Shown piece by piece: positions 18,247 to 27,789 of a stretch of 44,861 nt of DNA. The DNA lies in contig CANPVF010000055.1 of NCBI GenBank assembly GCA_947581645.1, forward strand, positions 1 to 44,861, written 5' to 3'. Source of the DNA: Candidatus Caribbeanibacter nitroreducens. GTDB lineage: Bacteria; Gemmatimonadota; Gemmatimonadetes; Palauibacterales; Palauibacteraceae. Under the pieces are notes generated by a model that saw only the letters and a list, made by a program, of their open reading frames with translations, was not told where the DNA came from and searched no databases. Within the stretch, counting starts at the first letter, position 1; each line of letters begins with the position of its first letter. The translations under genes were made by a program, and so were the position numbers.

Positions 18247-20334
18247 TCAGCCCACCTCGTACAGCTCCTCGCGGTCGCCGTATCGCTCCACCAGCTCGCG
18301 GCCCAGCTCCCGGTGCTCCGGGCTGGAGAGCCCGGGATCCTCGCGGACGATCCGCCGGGCCCGCTCCCGGGCATGCCGCAGCAGATCGTCGTCCCGTTCC
18401 AGCTCGGCGAACTTCAGCTCGGGCACGCCGTGCTGCTCCCGGCCGAAGAAGTCGCCCTGCCCCCGGAGCCGCAGGTCGGCCCGGGCCAGCTCGAAGCCGT
18501 CCGTGGTGGCGGCGAAGGCGGCCAGCCGCTCGGGGGGCGGGTCCTCCTCCGTGAACGCGACGCAGTACGCCTGCTCGCCGCCCCGGCCCACACGGCCCCG
18601 GAGCTGGTGGAGCTGGGCGAGCCCGAAGCGCTCGGCGTCCTCGATGAACATCACGGTGGCGTTCGGGACGTCGATCCCCACCTCGATCACCGTGGTGGCC
18701 GCCAGCAGCTGGATCTCCCGGTCCAGGAAGCGCCGCATCACCGCCTCCTTCTCCTCCGCGGACATGCGCCCGTGCAGGAGCCCGACCTCGAACTCCGGGA
18801 AGCGCGCCGCCAGCCGGTCCCGCATCTCGGTGGCGGAGCGAGCGTCCAGGGACTCCGATTCCTCCACCAGCGGATAGACCACGAAGCCCTGCCGTCCCTC
18901 CCCCAGCTTCTGCCGGAGGAAGTCGAAGGCCGCCTCCCGGCTCTCGGGCCCGCGCACGCCGGTGACGACCTCCTTCCGCCCGGGAGGCATCTCGTCGATG
19001 ACGGAGAGGTCCAGGTCGCCGTACAGGCTCAGGGCCAGGGACCGCGGGATGGGCGTGGCCGACATCACCAGCGTGTCGCTCTCCCGGCCGGCCTCGCGGA
19101 GGGTCCTGCGCTGCTCCACGCCGAATCGGTGCTGCTCGTCCACCACCGCCAGCCCCAGGTCGTCGTACTCCACGCCCTCCTGGATCAGGGCGTGGGTCCC
19201 CACCACGACCCGGGCCGTGCCGTCGGCCAGCGCCGCCAGCCGGTCCCGACGCTCGGCGTCGGTGAGCGATCCCGTCACGAGGATCGCCTCCAGCCCCAGC
19301 GGCTCCAGCAGCTCGGCCAGCGTCCGCGCGTGCTGCTCGGCCAGGATCTCGGTGGGCGCCATCAGGGCCGCCTGCGTCCCGTTCTCCACCGCCCGGGCCA
19401 TGGCCAGGGCCGCCACCACGGTCTTACCGCTCCCCACGTCCCCCTGCAGGAGGCGGTACATGCGCTCCGGGCTCTCCATGTCACCGCGGATCTCCGCCCA
19501 GGCCCGCTCCTGGGCCCCCGTGAGCTCGAAGGGCAGGCTCTCGCGCAGACGGTCCGTCAGGTCGGGCTCGGCGTCCAGGGGCCGCCCCTCCCCCTCCGTG
19601 CGCACCCGCTCCCGGGCCCGGGCGAACATGAGCTGGAGGAAGAAGAGCTCCTCGTACGCCAGGCGGCGCCGGGCCGACTCCACCTGGCCGGGCTCGTCCG
19701 GCCGGTGGAGGGTCTCCAGGGCGTCCCGGAGGTGGGGGACACCGACCTCCGACCGCCACGCCTCTCCGAAGAGCTCCTTCTCCTCCACGGCGTCCAGCAG
19801 CTCGTCCAGGTTCTTCCGGACGATGCTCCGGATCTGACGGTGGCTGAGGCCCTCCGTGGCCGGGTACACGGGGAACACCTCTCCCCCCCCGGCCGCGGCC
19901 CCGTCCTCGTCCCCTTCCTCCTCGAGCGTCGTGAACTCGCGCGGCTGGATCTGACGGCCGTGGAAGAACTTCACGGGGCCGGAGACCAGAAGCAGGTCGC
20001 CGCGGTCGATGGATCGCTGGAGCCAGGGCTGGCCGGGCCAGGCGCACTCGATGACGCCGCTGTCGTCGCGGATCACCGCCCGGAAGATGCGGAGTCCCTT
20101 CTGCGTCGGTATGACGCCCTTCGAGACCACGCGCCCCACGACGGTGGCCTCGTCCCCGGGGTGGAGGGAGGAGATCGGCGTCAGGGTGGTGGCGTCCTCG
20201 TACCGGTGCGGGACGTGATAGAGGAGGTCGCCGCCGGTGCGGACGTCGAGCCGGGCGAACTTCTCGGAGCGGCTCGGACCGACTCCCTTCAGGTACTGGA
20301 TCGGCCGGTAGAGGGGCGAACCCTTCTGGCTCAT
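18247..20334 (-). CDS. recG: ATP-dependent DNA helicase RecG
   Basis: LLQGDVGSGKTVVAALAMA, MAPTEILAEQH, VDEQHRFGVEQR, MSATPIPRSLALSLYGDLD, QLRGRVGRG. Start at MSQKGSPLYRPIQYLKGVGP. Confidence 0.95.
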   Translation of the reverse strand: MSQKGSPLYRPIQYLKGVGPSRSEKFARLDVRTGGDLLYHVPHRYEDATTLTPISSLHPGDEATVVGRVVSKGVIPTQKGLRIFRAVIRDDSGVIECAWPGQPWLQRSIDRGDLLLVSGPVKFFHGRQIQPREFTTLEEEGDEDGAAAGGGEVFPVYPATEGLSHRQIRSIVRKNLDELLDAVEEKELFGEAWRSEVGVPHLRDALETLHRPDEPGQVESARRRLAYEELFFLQLMFARARERVRTEGEGRPLDAEPDLTDRLRESLPFELTGAQERAWAEIRGDMESPERMYRLLQGDVGSGKTVVAALAMARAVENGTQAALMAPTEILAEQHARTLAELLEPLGLEAILVTGSLTDAERRDRLAALADGTARVVVGTHALIQEGVEYDDLGLAVVDEQHRFGVEQRRTLREAGRESDTLVMSATPIPRSLALSLYGDLDLSVIDEMPPGRKEVVTGVRGPESREAAFDFLRQKLGEGRQGFVVYPLVEESESLDARSATEMRDRLAARFPEFEVGLLHGRMSAEEKEAVMRRFLDREIQLLAATTVIEVGIDVPNATVMFIEDAERFGLAQLHQLRGRVGRGGEQAYCVAFTEEDPPPERLAAFAATTDGFELARADLRLRGQGDFFGREQHGVPELKFAELERDDDLLRHARERARRIVREDPGLSSPEHRELGRELVERYGDREELYEVG

Positions 20335-20398
20335 GTCAGCTCGGTCGCGGCTTCGGGTCGCTCCGCCGACGGCCGCGGTGCCGGTCGGCGGTGACGCG

Positions 20399-21337
20399 TC
20401 ATGCGGCGCCCAGCAGCTCCCGGGTGTAGCGCCTGGCGTCGAACGGCTCCAGGTCCGGGAGCTGCTCGCCCGTGCCAAGGAACCGGACGGGGACCGAGAG
20501 CTCCCGGGCCACGGCCACCGCCGAGCCGCCGCTCCCGGTGCTGTCGAATTTCGTCAGCACCAGGCCGGTCAGGTCGACGGCCTCGCCGAACTTCTCGGCC
20601 TGCTGGATGACGTTCTGTCCGGAGGTGGCGTCCACCACCAGGAACCGCTCGTGCGGCGCCCCGTCCACGAGCCGGCCCACCACGCGGTCGATCTTCTGCA
20701 GCTCCTCCAGCAGGTCGCGCTGCGTGTGGAGCCGGCCCGCGGTGTCCACCAGCACACGGTCGGTTCCCCGGCTCACCGCGGCCTCCACGGCGTCGTAGGC
20801 CACCGAGGCCGGGTCGGCGCCGGACTCGCCGCCGATGAACTCCGCCCCGGCCCGCTCCGCCCACTCCCGGAGCTGATCCTGGGCGCCGGCCCGAAAGGTG
20901 TCGGTGGCGGCCATGATCACGCTCTCGCCCCGCTCCCGGCAGCGGTGGGCCAGCTTGCCCGCCGTGGTGGTCTTGCCCGTCCCGTTCACGCCCAGGAGCA
21001 GCACCACCCCGGGTCCCTCCGCCGGCGTCACGAGCTCCGGGGAGGCGGCGTCGGCCCCGGTCAGGATCTCCTGGATCTCCCGCGCCAGGAGCTCGCGCAG
21101 CTCCTCCTCGGTGGAGACGCTGCCCCGCTTCGCGGCCCGCTCCAGCTCACCCACCAGCTCCATGGTGGCGTCGACCCCGAAGTCCGCCTGCAGGAGCAGC
21201 CGCTCCAGGTCGGAGATCGTCTCCTCGTCGATGCCCTTCACCATGGCCCCCACGTCGGTGAGAGCCACGTCCTTGACCTTCTGCCAGAACGAGCGCTTCG
21301 GACGCTCGGAGCCCAGGTCCATGCCGTCGTCAGTCAC
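20399..21337 (-). CDS. ftsY: Signal recognition particle receptor FtsY
   Basis: LLGVNGTGKTTTAGKLAHR, AATDTFRAGAQDQLREWAER, VLVDTAGRLHTQRDLLEEL, LTKFDSTGSGG. Confidence 0.95.
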   Translation of the reverse strand: MTDDGMDLGSERPKRSFWQKVKDVALTDVGAMVKGIDEETISDLERLLLQADFGVDATMELVGELERAAKRGSVSTEEELRELLAREIQEILTGADAASPELVTPAEGPGVVLLLGVNGTGKTTTAGKLAHRCRERGESVIMAATDTFRAGAQDQLREWAERAGAEFIGGESGADPASVAYDAVEAAVSRGTDRVLVDTAGRLHTQRDLLEELQKIDRVVGRLVDGAPHERFLVVDATSGQNVIQQAEKFGEAVDLTGLVLTKFDSTGSGGSAVAVARELSVPVRFLGTGEQLPDLEPFDARRYTRELLGAA

Positions 21338-21425
21338 GATCTATCGTGGGGAGTCGGGGGAACGATGCGGTCAGTCGAGTCGTCAGGGGGCGGGGCGCCG
21401 GCGGCCCGACGCCGGGCGCGGCCGA

Positions 21426-22820
21426 TCAGCGGGCGGTCTCGTCGCCGGTCTCGCCGCTCCCGGCCAGGCGCGACAGCCGCGGCAGGCGGTACTCCACCAG
21501 GTCGGCGACGGCGGCCTCGCGCTGCTGGGCGAAGGCCTCCATCTGATCGTCGGGCACCGGGTCGCCGGGCGGGAGCTCGAGGTCGGCCGGGTCCACCTGC
21601 TCGCCGTACCGGAGGAACTCGTAGTGGACGTGCGGGCCGGTGGCCGTGCCGCTGGCCCCCACGTAGCCGATGACCTCACCCTGGGCCACCCGCTCGCCCA
21701 CGTCCAGGCCGCGGGTCCAGCCCCGCATGTGAGCGTAGCGCGTCCGGTAGCGCGAGTTGTGTCGGATCTCCACCATGCGGCCGTAGCCGCCCCAGTAGCG
21801 CTTCTTGCTCACGACGCCGTCGCCGGTGGCCTTGATCGGCGTCCCGCGTCCGGCCCCGTAGTCGATGCCCAGGTGGGCCCGGCGCCGCTGCAGGACGGGG
21901 TGGTACCGGCTGCGGCTGAAGCCGCTGGTCACCCGACGGTAGTCCAGCGGGGCCCGCAGGAACTCGGTGCGCAGGGACTCGCCGTCCAGGTCGTAGTAGC
22001 CGTCCACCGTGGGATCCGGGCTGTCGAAGTGGACGGCGAACAGGTGCCGGGCGCCGTTTCGGTATTCGGCGGCCAGGACCTGTGCCGATCGCAGGGTGCC
22101 GTCGGGCCGCACCTTCCGCCGGATCGCCATCCGGAAGGCGTCGCCCGTCCTCAGCTCCCGGAAGAAGTCGACCCGCCACCGGTAGATGTCCTCCAGGGCG
22201 TAGACGATCTCCACGTCCTCGTTCGGGGCCAGCTCCGCCGTGTCGCCGGACAGGGCCACGCTGTTCCCGAACAGGCTGTTTCCGGTGACCAGACCGGCCA
22301 CGACGATCGTGTCCGTGGTGACCGGAACCGAGTCGAGGCGGGCCACCCAGGTCGAGTCCCGGAGGGACAGCTCCAGGGTGCGGTCGCGGTCCAGGGTCAG
22401 GCCCAGCTCCCGGACGTCGCCCTCCAGCGGCTTCCTCCGCACCTCGAGCCGGGTTCCGGGCTGCAGGTGCTGCGGCCGGCCGTACTCCCGGATCCGCTGG
22501 ACGAGGCGGTGGATCTCGCGCGGGCCGAAGCCCTGCTCCGAGAGGAGACTGGCCAGGGTCTGGCCGGACTGCAGCGTGTCGACGGCGGTCTTCAGCGGCG
22601 GCGGGGCCGGCACCCGTACGGTGCGGACCTCCTCCTCGCCGCCCGGGAACACGCCGCCCGAGAAGACGCCGCTCCCCAGGGCCACCGCCACCGCGGCCAG
22701 GACCACGAGGACCACGCCCGCCCCCACGGCCAGGCGCGGCGCCCCTCCGGGCGACCGCCCGCCGTCGTCGCTCCGGGCGCCGTTCCCGGAGCCGGTGGGT
22801 GTGATGTCCTCGATGGTCAC
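21426..22820 (-). CDS. M23-family peptidoglycan metallopeptidase with N-terminal TM/LysM-like region
   Basis: HLGIDYGAGRGTPIKATGDGVV, RYAHMRGW, GTATGPHVHYEF (LytM motifs); GTG start preceded by GGGAGGAG. Confidence 0.9.
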   Translation of the reverse strand: MTIEDITPTGSGNGARSDDGGRSPGGAPRLAVGAGVVLVVLAAVAVALGSGVFSGGVFPGGEEEVRTVRVPAPPPLKTAVDTLQSGQTLASLLSEQGFGPREIHRLVQRIREYGRPQHLQPGTRLEVRRKPLEGDVRELGLTLDRDRTLELSLRDSTWVARLDSVPVTTDTIVVAGLVTGNSLFGNSVALSGDTAELAPNEDVEIVYALEDIYRWRVDFFRELRTGDAFRMAIRRKVRPDGTLRSAQVLAAEYRNGARHLFAVHFDSPDPTVDGYYDLDGESLRTEFLRAPLDYRRVTSGFSRSRYHPVLQRRRAHLGIDYGAGRGTPIKATGDGVVSKKRYWGGYGRMVEIRHNSRYRTRYAHMRGWTRGLDVGERVAQGEVIGYVGASGTATGPHVHYEFLRYGEQVDPADLELPPGDPVPDDQMEAFAQQREAAVADLVEYRLPRLSRLAGSGETGDETAR

Positions 22821-22949
22821 GCTGGCTCTCCTCCCGCTTCACCTGCCCGTGCGGCTATGGGTGTTACGCGTCTCTCGCCGACCGGATCCAGCGCGCGCCG
22901 GTGCGGGCCGGTGCCGGGCCTGTCCCGCGGACCGGATCGGGCATCCGGC

Positions 22950-24284
22950 TCAGTCCATCTGGCGCCGGATGAAGGTGGGGATCTCCAGGTCCTCGACGTC
23001 GCCGGAGCGCGCTCCCTCACCGCCGCGGCCGCGGCCGCTCCCGGCGCTGCGGTCGTCGGACTCCCCGTCCGACCGGGACGGGCCCTGGCCTCCCCGGTCC
23101 GCGTCGTCCTCGCCGCGAAAGTCGGGCCGGATGACCTTGTCCTCCGAGCCTCCTCCGCTCGACCCGGATCCGTTGCCGCCGTTCCTGCCCGAGGAGGACG
23201 AAGACGGAGCGGACGACGCACCGGCCGGCAGATCGTCGAAGGGACCCGGCCGCGAGCCCCCGCCGCCGGACCCCGCCCGCGCCCTGGAGGCGTCGCGCCC
23301 GCCGCGGGGCTCGTCCTCCTCCTGGTCGTCGAAGCCGGTGGCGATGACGGTGACCCGGACGGCGCCCTGGATGGCCTGGTCGTGCACGGCGCCGAAGATG
23401 ATCTCCGCTTCCTCGCCGGCGGCCTCCTGCACGATGGAGTTCACGGCCGTGACCTCGTCGATGGTCAGGTCGGGCCCCCCGGTGATGTTCACCAGCACGC
23501 CGGTGGCGCCCTGGATGGAGACGTTGTCCAGCAGCGGCGACGAGATGGCCTGCTGGGCGGCGTCCACGGCCCGGTCCTCCTCCTCGGTGGAGCCTCCCCG
23601 GCCCATGAGCGCCACGCCCCGGTTGGACATCACGGTCCGCACGTCGGCGAAGTCCACGTTGATGTCGCCGGTCACGGTGATCAGGTCGGAGATGCCCTGG
23701 GTGGCGTGGAGCAGGACCTCGTCGGCCTTCTTCAGGGCGTCGCGGAAGCTGGTGCCCTTGCCCACCACGGAGAGCAGCCGCTCGTTCGGCACCACGATCA
23801 TGGTGTCCACGCGCCGGCGGAGCTCCTTGAGCCCCGTCTCGGCGTAGCGCATCCGCTTCTTGCCCTCGAAGTGGAAGGGCTTGGAGACGATGCCCACGCA
23901 CAGGGCGCCCTGGTCCCGGGCGATCTCACCGATTCGGGGCGCCGCCCCCGTGCCGGTGCCGCCGCCCATGCCGGCGGTGACGAAGACCAGGTCGGCGCCG
24001 TCCAGGGCGCGCCGCACCTCGTCCTCGTTCTCCTCGATGGCCTGGCGTCCGATCTCCGGCCGCGCGCCGGCTCCCAGCCCCCGGGTCAGCTTCTTGCCGA
24101 TCTGGATCTTCAGGTGGGCGTCCGAGTTCTTGAGCGCCTGGGCGTCGGTGTTGACGGCGATGAACTCCACCCCCTGCAGGTCCTCGTCGATCATCCGATC
24201 GACGGCGTTGCCGCCGGCGCCTCCGACGCCGACCACCTTCATCTTGGCATTCTTCGACGCGCTGTCCTCGAATTCGAAGGTCAT
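22950..24284 (-). CDS. ftsZ: Cell division protein FtsZ
   Basis: VGGAGGNAVDRMI, tubulin signature GGGTGTGAAPRIGEIA, C-terminal conserved peptide DLEIPTFIRRQ. Confidence 0.98.
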   Translation of the reverse strand: MTFEFEDSASKNAKMKVVGVGGAGGNAVDRMIDEDLQGVEFIAVNTDAQALKNSDAHLKIQIGKKLTRGLGAGARPEIGRQAIEENEDEVRRALDGADLVFVTAGMGGGTGTGAAPRIGEIARDQGALCVGIVSKPFHFEGKKRMRYAETGLKELRRRVDTMIVVPNERLLSVVGKGTSFRDALKKADEVLLHATQGISDLITVTGDINVDFADVRTVMSNRGVALMGRGGSTEEEDRAVDAAQQAISSPLLDNVSIQGATGVLVNITGGPDLTIDEVTAVNSIVQEAAGEEAEIIFGAVHDQAIQGAVRVTVIATGFDDQEEDEPRGGRDASRARAGSGGGGSRPGPFDDLPAGASSAPSSSSSGRNGGNGSGSSGGGSEDKVIRPDFRGEDDADRGGQGPSRSDGESDDRSAGSGRGRGGEGARSGDVEDLEIPTFIRRQMD

Positions 24285-24314
24285 CTCGATCCCTCCCGGG
24301 AGTCCGTGGTTGCT

Positions 24315-25544
24315 CTAGAAGAAGTCCTTGATCCACTCGGCGACGCGGCCCAGGGTCCGCCGGGCCGCTCCGCCGCCGCTCTGTCTCCGTCGCTGCGCTC
24401 CGTACATGGCGAGTCCGACGCCCGTGGCGAACTTCGGCTTCCGGACGGCGTCGGCCACGCCCCCCAGCCCCTGTCCGGGTTCGCCCAGGCGCACGGGCAG
24501 GTTGAACACGCCCTGGGCCAGCTCCACGGCGCCGGGCAGCATCACCCCGCCGCCGGTGAGCACGACGCCGGCGCCCAGGTCGCCCAGCATCCCGGCGTCG
24601 TGCAGCTCGTCGTAGGCCAGGCCCAGCGTCTCGTCGAGGCGCTGCTCGATGATGTGGACGAGCAGCTCTCGGGAGACGGTGCGCGTCGAGCCGGGGGTCG
24701 GCCCCTGCACCTCGATCTTCTGATCCGAGCCCACCAGCTCCGTCCGCGCCGCGCCGTGCTCCTCCTTCAGCGACACCGCCTCGTCCTGGGGCACGCCCAG
24801 CCCCTTCACGATGTCGTTGGTCACCGTCAGGGCTCCCCAGGGGAGCGTGGCCAGCCGGCGGATGCGACCGTCCATGAAGACGGCGAGCTCGGTGCTGGCC
24901 CCGCCGACCTCGACCAGGGCCACGCCGGCCTCCCGCTCCCGCTCCTGCAGCACCGCGATGCTGGACGCCAGCGACTCGAGAACGACCTCCTCGGCGTAGT
25001 AGCCGGCCCGGTCCAGCGCCTTCCGGAGGTTGCGGCACGGCGTGGCGTCGGCGGTGATGATGCACACCTCCGTCTCCAGCCGGGTGCCCGCCATGCCCAC
25101 CGGATCCTGTATTCCGGCGCGGCCGTCCACCGAGTAGTTCTGGGGAATGGCGTGCAGGAGCTCCCGGTCCGGCGCCACCACGACGGCCCGGGCCACCTCG
25201 TGCACGCGGTCCACGTCGGCCCGGCTCACCTCGTCGCTCGAGATCGCCACCACGCCGGAGGAGCTCTCGCTCCTCACGTGCGGGCCGGCCACGCCCACGA
25301 AGGCGGACTCGACCTCCTCGCCGGCCATGAGCTCGGCCTCGCGCAGGGCCTGTCCCACGGATTCGGTCGTGGCCTCGATGTTCGTGACGCCCTCCTTGCG
25401 GACCCCCTCCGACGGGGCCAGGCCGACGCCCAGGACCTGGATCGCCGACGGATGGCCGGCGTCCGGAGCACATTCCGCGATCACCGCGCACGTCTTCGTC
25501 GATCCGACATCCAGGGCCGCCACCAGGCGGTCTCCACCGATCAT
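24315..25544 (-). CDS. ftsA: Cell division protein FtsA
   Basis: VAALDVGSTKTCAVIAE, VVLTGGGVMLPGAVELA, C-terminal amphipathic tail RTLGRVAEWIKDFF. Confidence 0.95.
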   Translation of the reverse strand: MIGGDRLVAALDVGSTKTCAVIAECAPDAGHPSAIQVLGVGLAPSEGVRKEGVTNIEATTESVGQALREAELMAGEEVESAFVGVAGPHVRSESSSGVVAISSDEVSRADVDRVHEVARAVVVAPDRELLHAIPQNYSVDGRAGIQDPVGMAGTRLETEVCIITADATPCRNLRKALDRAGYYAEEVVLESLASSIAVLQEREREAGVALVEVGGASTELAVFMDGRIRRLATLPWGALTVTNDIVKGLGVPQDEAVSLKEEHGAARTELVGSDQKIEVQGPTPGSTRTVSRELLVHIIEQRLDETLGLAYDELHDAGMLGDLGAGVVLTGGGVMLPGAVELAQGVFNLPVRLGEPGQGLGGVADAVRKPKFATGVGLAMYGAQRRRQSGGGAARRTLGRVAEWIKDFF

Positions 25545-26356
25545 CAGTCTCCTCCCGCTCTCTCCAGGACCACCTGGTTCCGGAAGCGGGCGTCGACCCT
25601 CGCCACCGCCCCCTCCTGCTCTCCCAGGGCCAGCTCCACCCGGCGCAGCGCGCGGGCCGGCTCCTCTGGCGGGAGCAGGACGGTCCCGGCATGGGTGGCT
25701 TCCACCATGCTCACCTCGATCCCCCCGTCCTCCAGGACCCGGAGCGACGAGATCTTCGCCACGAAACCGGGCTCCTCGTCCCGCAGGCGGGAGAGCACCC
25801 GGACCAGGATCCGCGCCTCGACCCCCTCCAGGTGCTCCACGTCGATACCGTCGTCGGCGCCTGCGTCCGGCTCGTCCCCGTCGCCGCTCCCGTCGGCCCC
25901 GTCCCCCGTCCCGGACGTGCCGCCGGAGTCGCCCAGCAGCAGGATCGGCAGGTCCAGCCCGTGACGCGCCGGATCCAGGGGCAGGAGGACGCCGTCGGCG
26001 GAGACGGGCCGCAGGGTGCCCGACGCCGCGGCCAGGGCCACCGGCTCCACTTCCTCGACGGAGATCTCCAGGGTGTGAAAGCCCGAGCGCCGCACCCGGG
26101 CCCGCTCCACCAGCGGATGCACCTCCACGCGCTGCCGCCAGCGGTCCGGCTCGTCCCACACCGAGGCGTCGCCGGGCACGTCGGCCCGGGCCGCCACCTC
26201 GTCCGGCGCCAGGAACCGGGTCCCCACGACCTCCACCCGCTCGACCCTGAACGTCGGCAGGGTCTGGAGCAGCGGCGGGGCCCACATCGGCGACCCCGCG
26301 CCGATCAGGGCGGCCAGGACCACCACGTAGACGCGCCTCCGGGTGCGCCGGGTCAC
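25544..26356 (-). CDS. ftsQ: Cell division protein FtsQ/DivIB
   Basis: Single N-terminal TM after VTRRTRRRVYVVV; POTRA-like LPTFRVERVEVVGTRFLAPDEVAARADV; lies between murC and ftsA. The 601-aa supplied ORF includes out-of-frame murC sequence. Confidence 0.88.
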   Translation of the reverse strand: MTRRTRRRVYVVVLAALIGAGSPMWAPPLLQTLPTFRVERVEVVGTRFLAPDEVAARADVPGDASVWDEPDRWRQRVEVHPLVERARVRRSGFHTLEISVEEVEPVALAAASGTLRPVSADGVLLPLDPARHGLDLPILLLGDSGGTSGTGDGADGSGDGDEPDAGADDGIDVEHLEGVEARILVRVLSRLRDEEPGFVAKISSLRVLEDGGIEVSMVEATHAGTVLLPPEEPARALRRVELALGEQEGAVARVDARFRNQVVLERAGGD

Positions 26357-27789
26357 GGGCCGCCCCCCGTCCTGGCCCGGAGGCTCCGGGCGGCGGCGTG
26401 GGCCAGCTCGGTCACGTCGCCGGCCCCCATGTAGACGACGACCGTGGCGGCCCCGGTCAGGTCGTCGATCCACGAGCCGTCGGTGACGTCCTCCGGTTCG
26501 CCGAGCTCGAGCCCGCCGCCGTCCGCGGAGGCCGTGATCAGCCCGGAGTCCACGCCCGGGATCGGGTCCTCCCGTGCGGGATAGACGGGGAGCACGACGG
26601 CCCGGTCCGCCCCGGTCAGGGCGCCGGCGAACTCTCCGGCGAAGTCCCGCGTCCGGGAGAAGAGGTGCGGCTGGAACACGGCCACCAGGCGGCGGTCCGG
26701 ATATCGATCCCGCAGCGACGACAGGGCGGCCCGCACCTCGGTGGGATGGTGGGCGTAGTCGTCCACCACCGCCACGCCGCCCCGGTCCGCCAGGAGCTGG
26801 AGCCGCCGGTCCACGCCCGTGAAGTCCTCCAGCGAGCCGTTCAGGCGCTCCGGCTCCGCCCCCAGCCGGAGCGCCGTCGCCAGGGCCGCCGCCGCGTTGA
26901 GCAGGTTGTGCTCGCCGGGGGCCGGCAGGACCGTCTCCACCCGGCCCTCCGGCGCGAAGAGCGCACACCGGCGGACGCCGCCACGCCTCCGCTCCTCGAC
27001 GTGATAGGACGCCGTGGGATCGGTGCCGTAGGAGACCGCATCCCCGGAGGCACCCGCCACCCGGGCCGCTCCCTCGTCGTCGGCACAGTACAGCACGCCG
27101 TCGCGACCGGAGGCCCGTGCGGCGAACTCGGTGAACGCGTCCTCCAGGTCGGAGACGTCGCCGTAGCTCTCCAGGTGCTCGGGCTCGAGGGAGGTGACCA
27201 CGGCCAGGTCGGGATCGAGCTCCAGGAAGGAGCGATCGTACTCGTCGGCCTCGACCACCGCCGGGTCGCCCCCGGTGCGGGCGTAGGCGTCCCACGCCGG
27301 CACGCGTCCCCCGACCAGCGCGGTCGGGTCCAGGCCCCCTGCCTCGCACGCCAGCGCCGCCATGGCCGTGGTGGTCGTCTTGCCGTGGGTGCCCGTGATC
27401 CCGGCGAGCCGTCGTCCGTTCACGACGGCCCCGGTGGCCCGCGCCCGTCCCATCACCGTCACGCCGGCGTCCCGCGCCGCCCTGAGCTCGGCGTGGTCGT
27501 CGGGCACGGCCGCCGTGTGCACCACCAGGTCGGTGCCCCGGACGTGTGCCGGATCGTGCCCACCCATCAGCTCCACGCCCCGGTCCACCAGCTCCGGGGC
27601 GTCCGGCGGACCGCTCCGGTCACAGCCCGAGACGCGGTAGCCGCCGTCCGCCAGGAGGTGGGCGAGGCCGCGCATGCCCGCCCCGCCGACCCCCATCATG
27701 TGCACCCGTGCCCCCGGGACCGGGAGGTCCTCCGGGCCGGCCAGCCCTCCACCGGGTCGCCCTCGCCCCGCGCGTCCTTCAGGCCTCAC
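26353..27789 (-). CDS. murC: UDP-N-acetylmuramate--L-alanine ligase
   Basis: HMMGVGGAGMRGLAHLL, GITGTHGKTTTTAM, DDYAHHPTEVRAAL, FQPHLFSRTRDF. Confidence 0.95.
   Translation of the reverse strand: MRPEGRAGRGRPGGGLAGPEDLPVPGARVHMMGVGGAGMRGLAHLLADGGYRVSGCDRSGPPDAPELVDRGVELMGGHDPAHVRGTDLVVHTAAVPDDHAELRAARDAGVTVMGRARATGAVVNGRRLAGITGTHGKTTTTAMAALACEAGGLDPTALVGGRVPAWDAYARTGGDPAVVEADEYDRSFLELDPDLAVVTSLEPEHLESYGDVSDLEDAFTEFAARASGRDGVLYCADDEGAARVAGASGDAVSYGTDPTASYHVEERRRGGVRRCALFAPEGRVETVLPAPGEHNLLNAAAALATALRLGAEPERLNGSLEDFTGVDRRLQLLADRGGVAVVDDYAHHPTEVRAALSSLRDRYPDRRLVAVFQPHLFSRTRDFAGEFAGALTGADRAVVLPVYPAREDPIPGVDSGLITASADGGGLELGEPEDVTDGSWIDDLTGAATVVVYMGAGDVTELAHAAARSLRARTGGGP

Noticed and set aside
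18313-20394. 693-aa (+) ORF
   Set aside because: Antisense to recG, which has full helicase motifs.
20898-25964. 1688-aa (+) strand ORF spanning about 5 kb
   Set aside because: It is exactly antisense to ftsY, the M23 gene, ftsZ and ftsA, all with strong family motifs. Its composition (His/Val/Gly/Pro/Arg-rich, no domains) is the usual stop-poor mirror frame of GC-rich genes.
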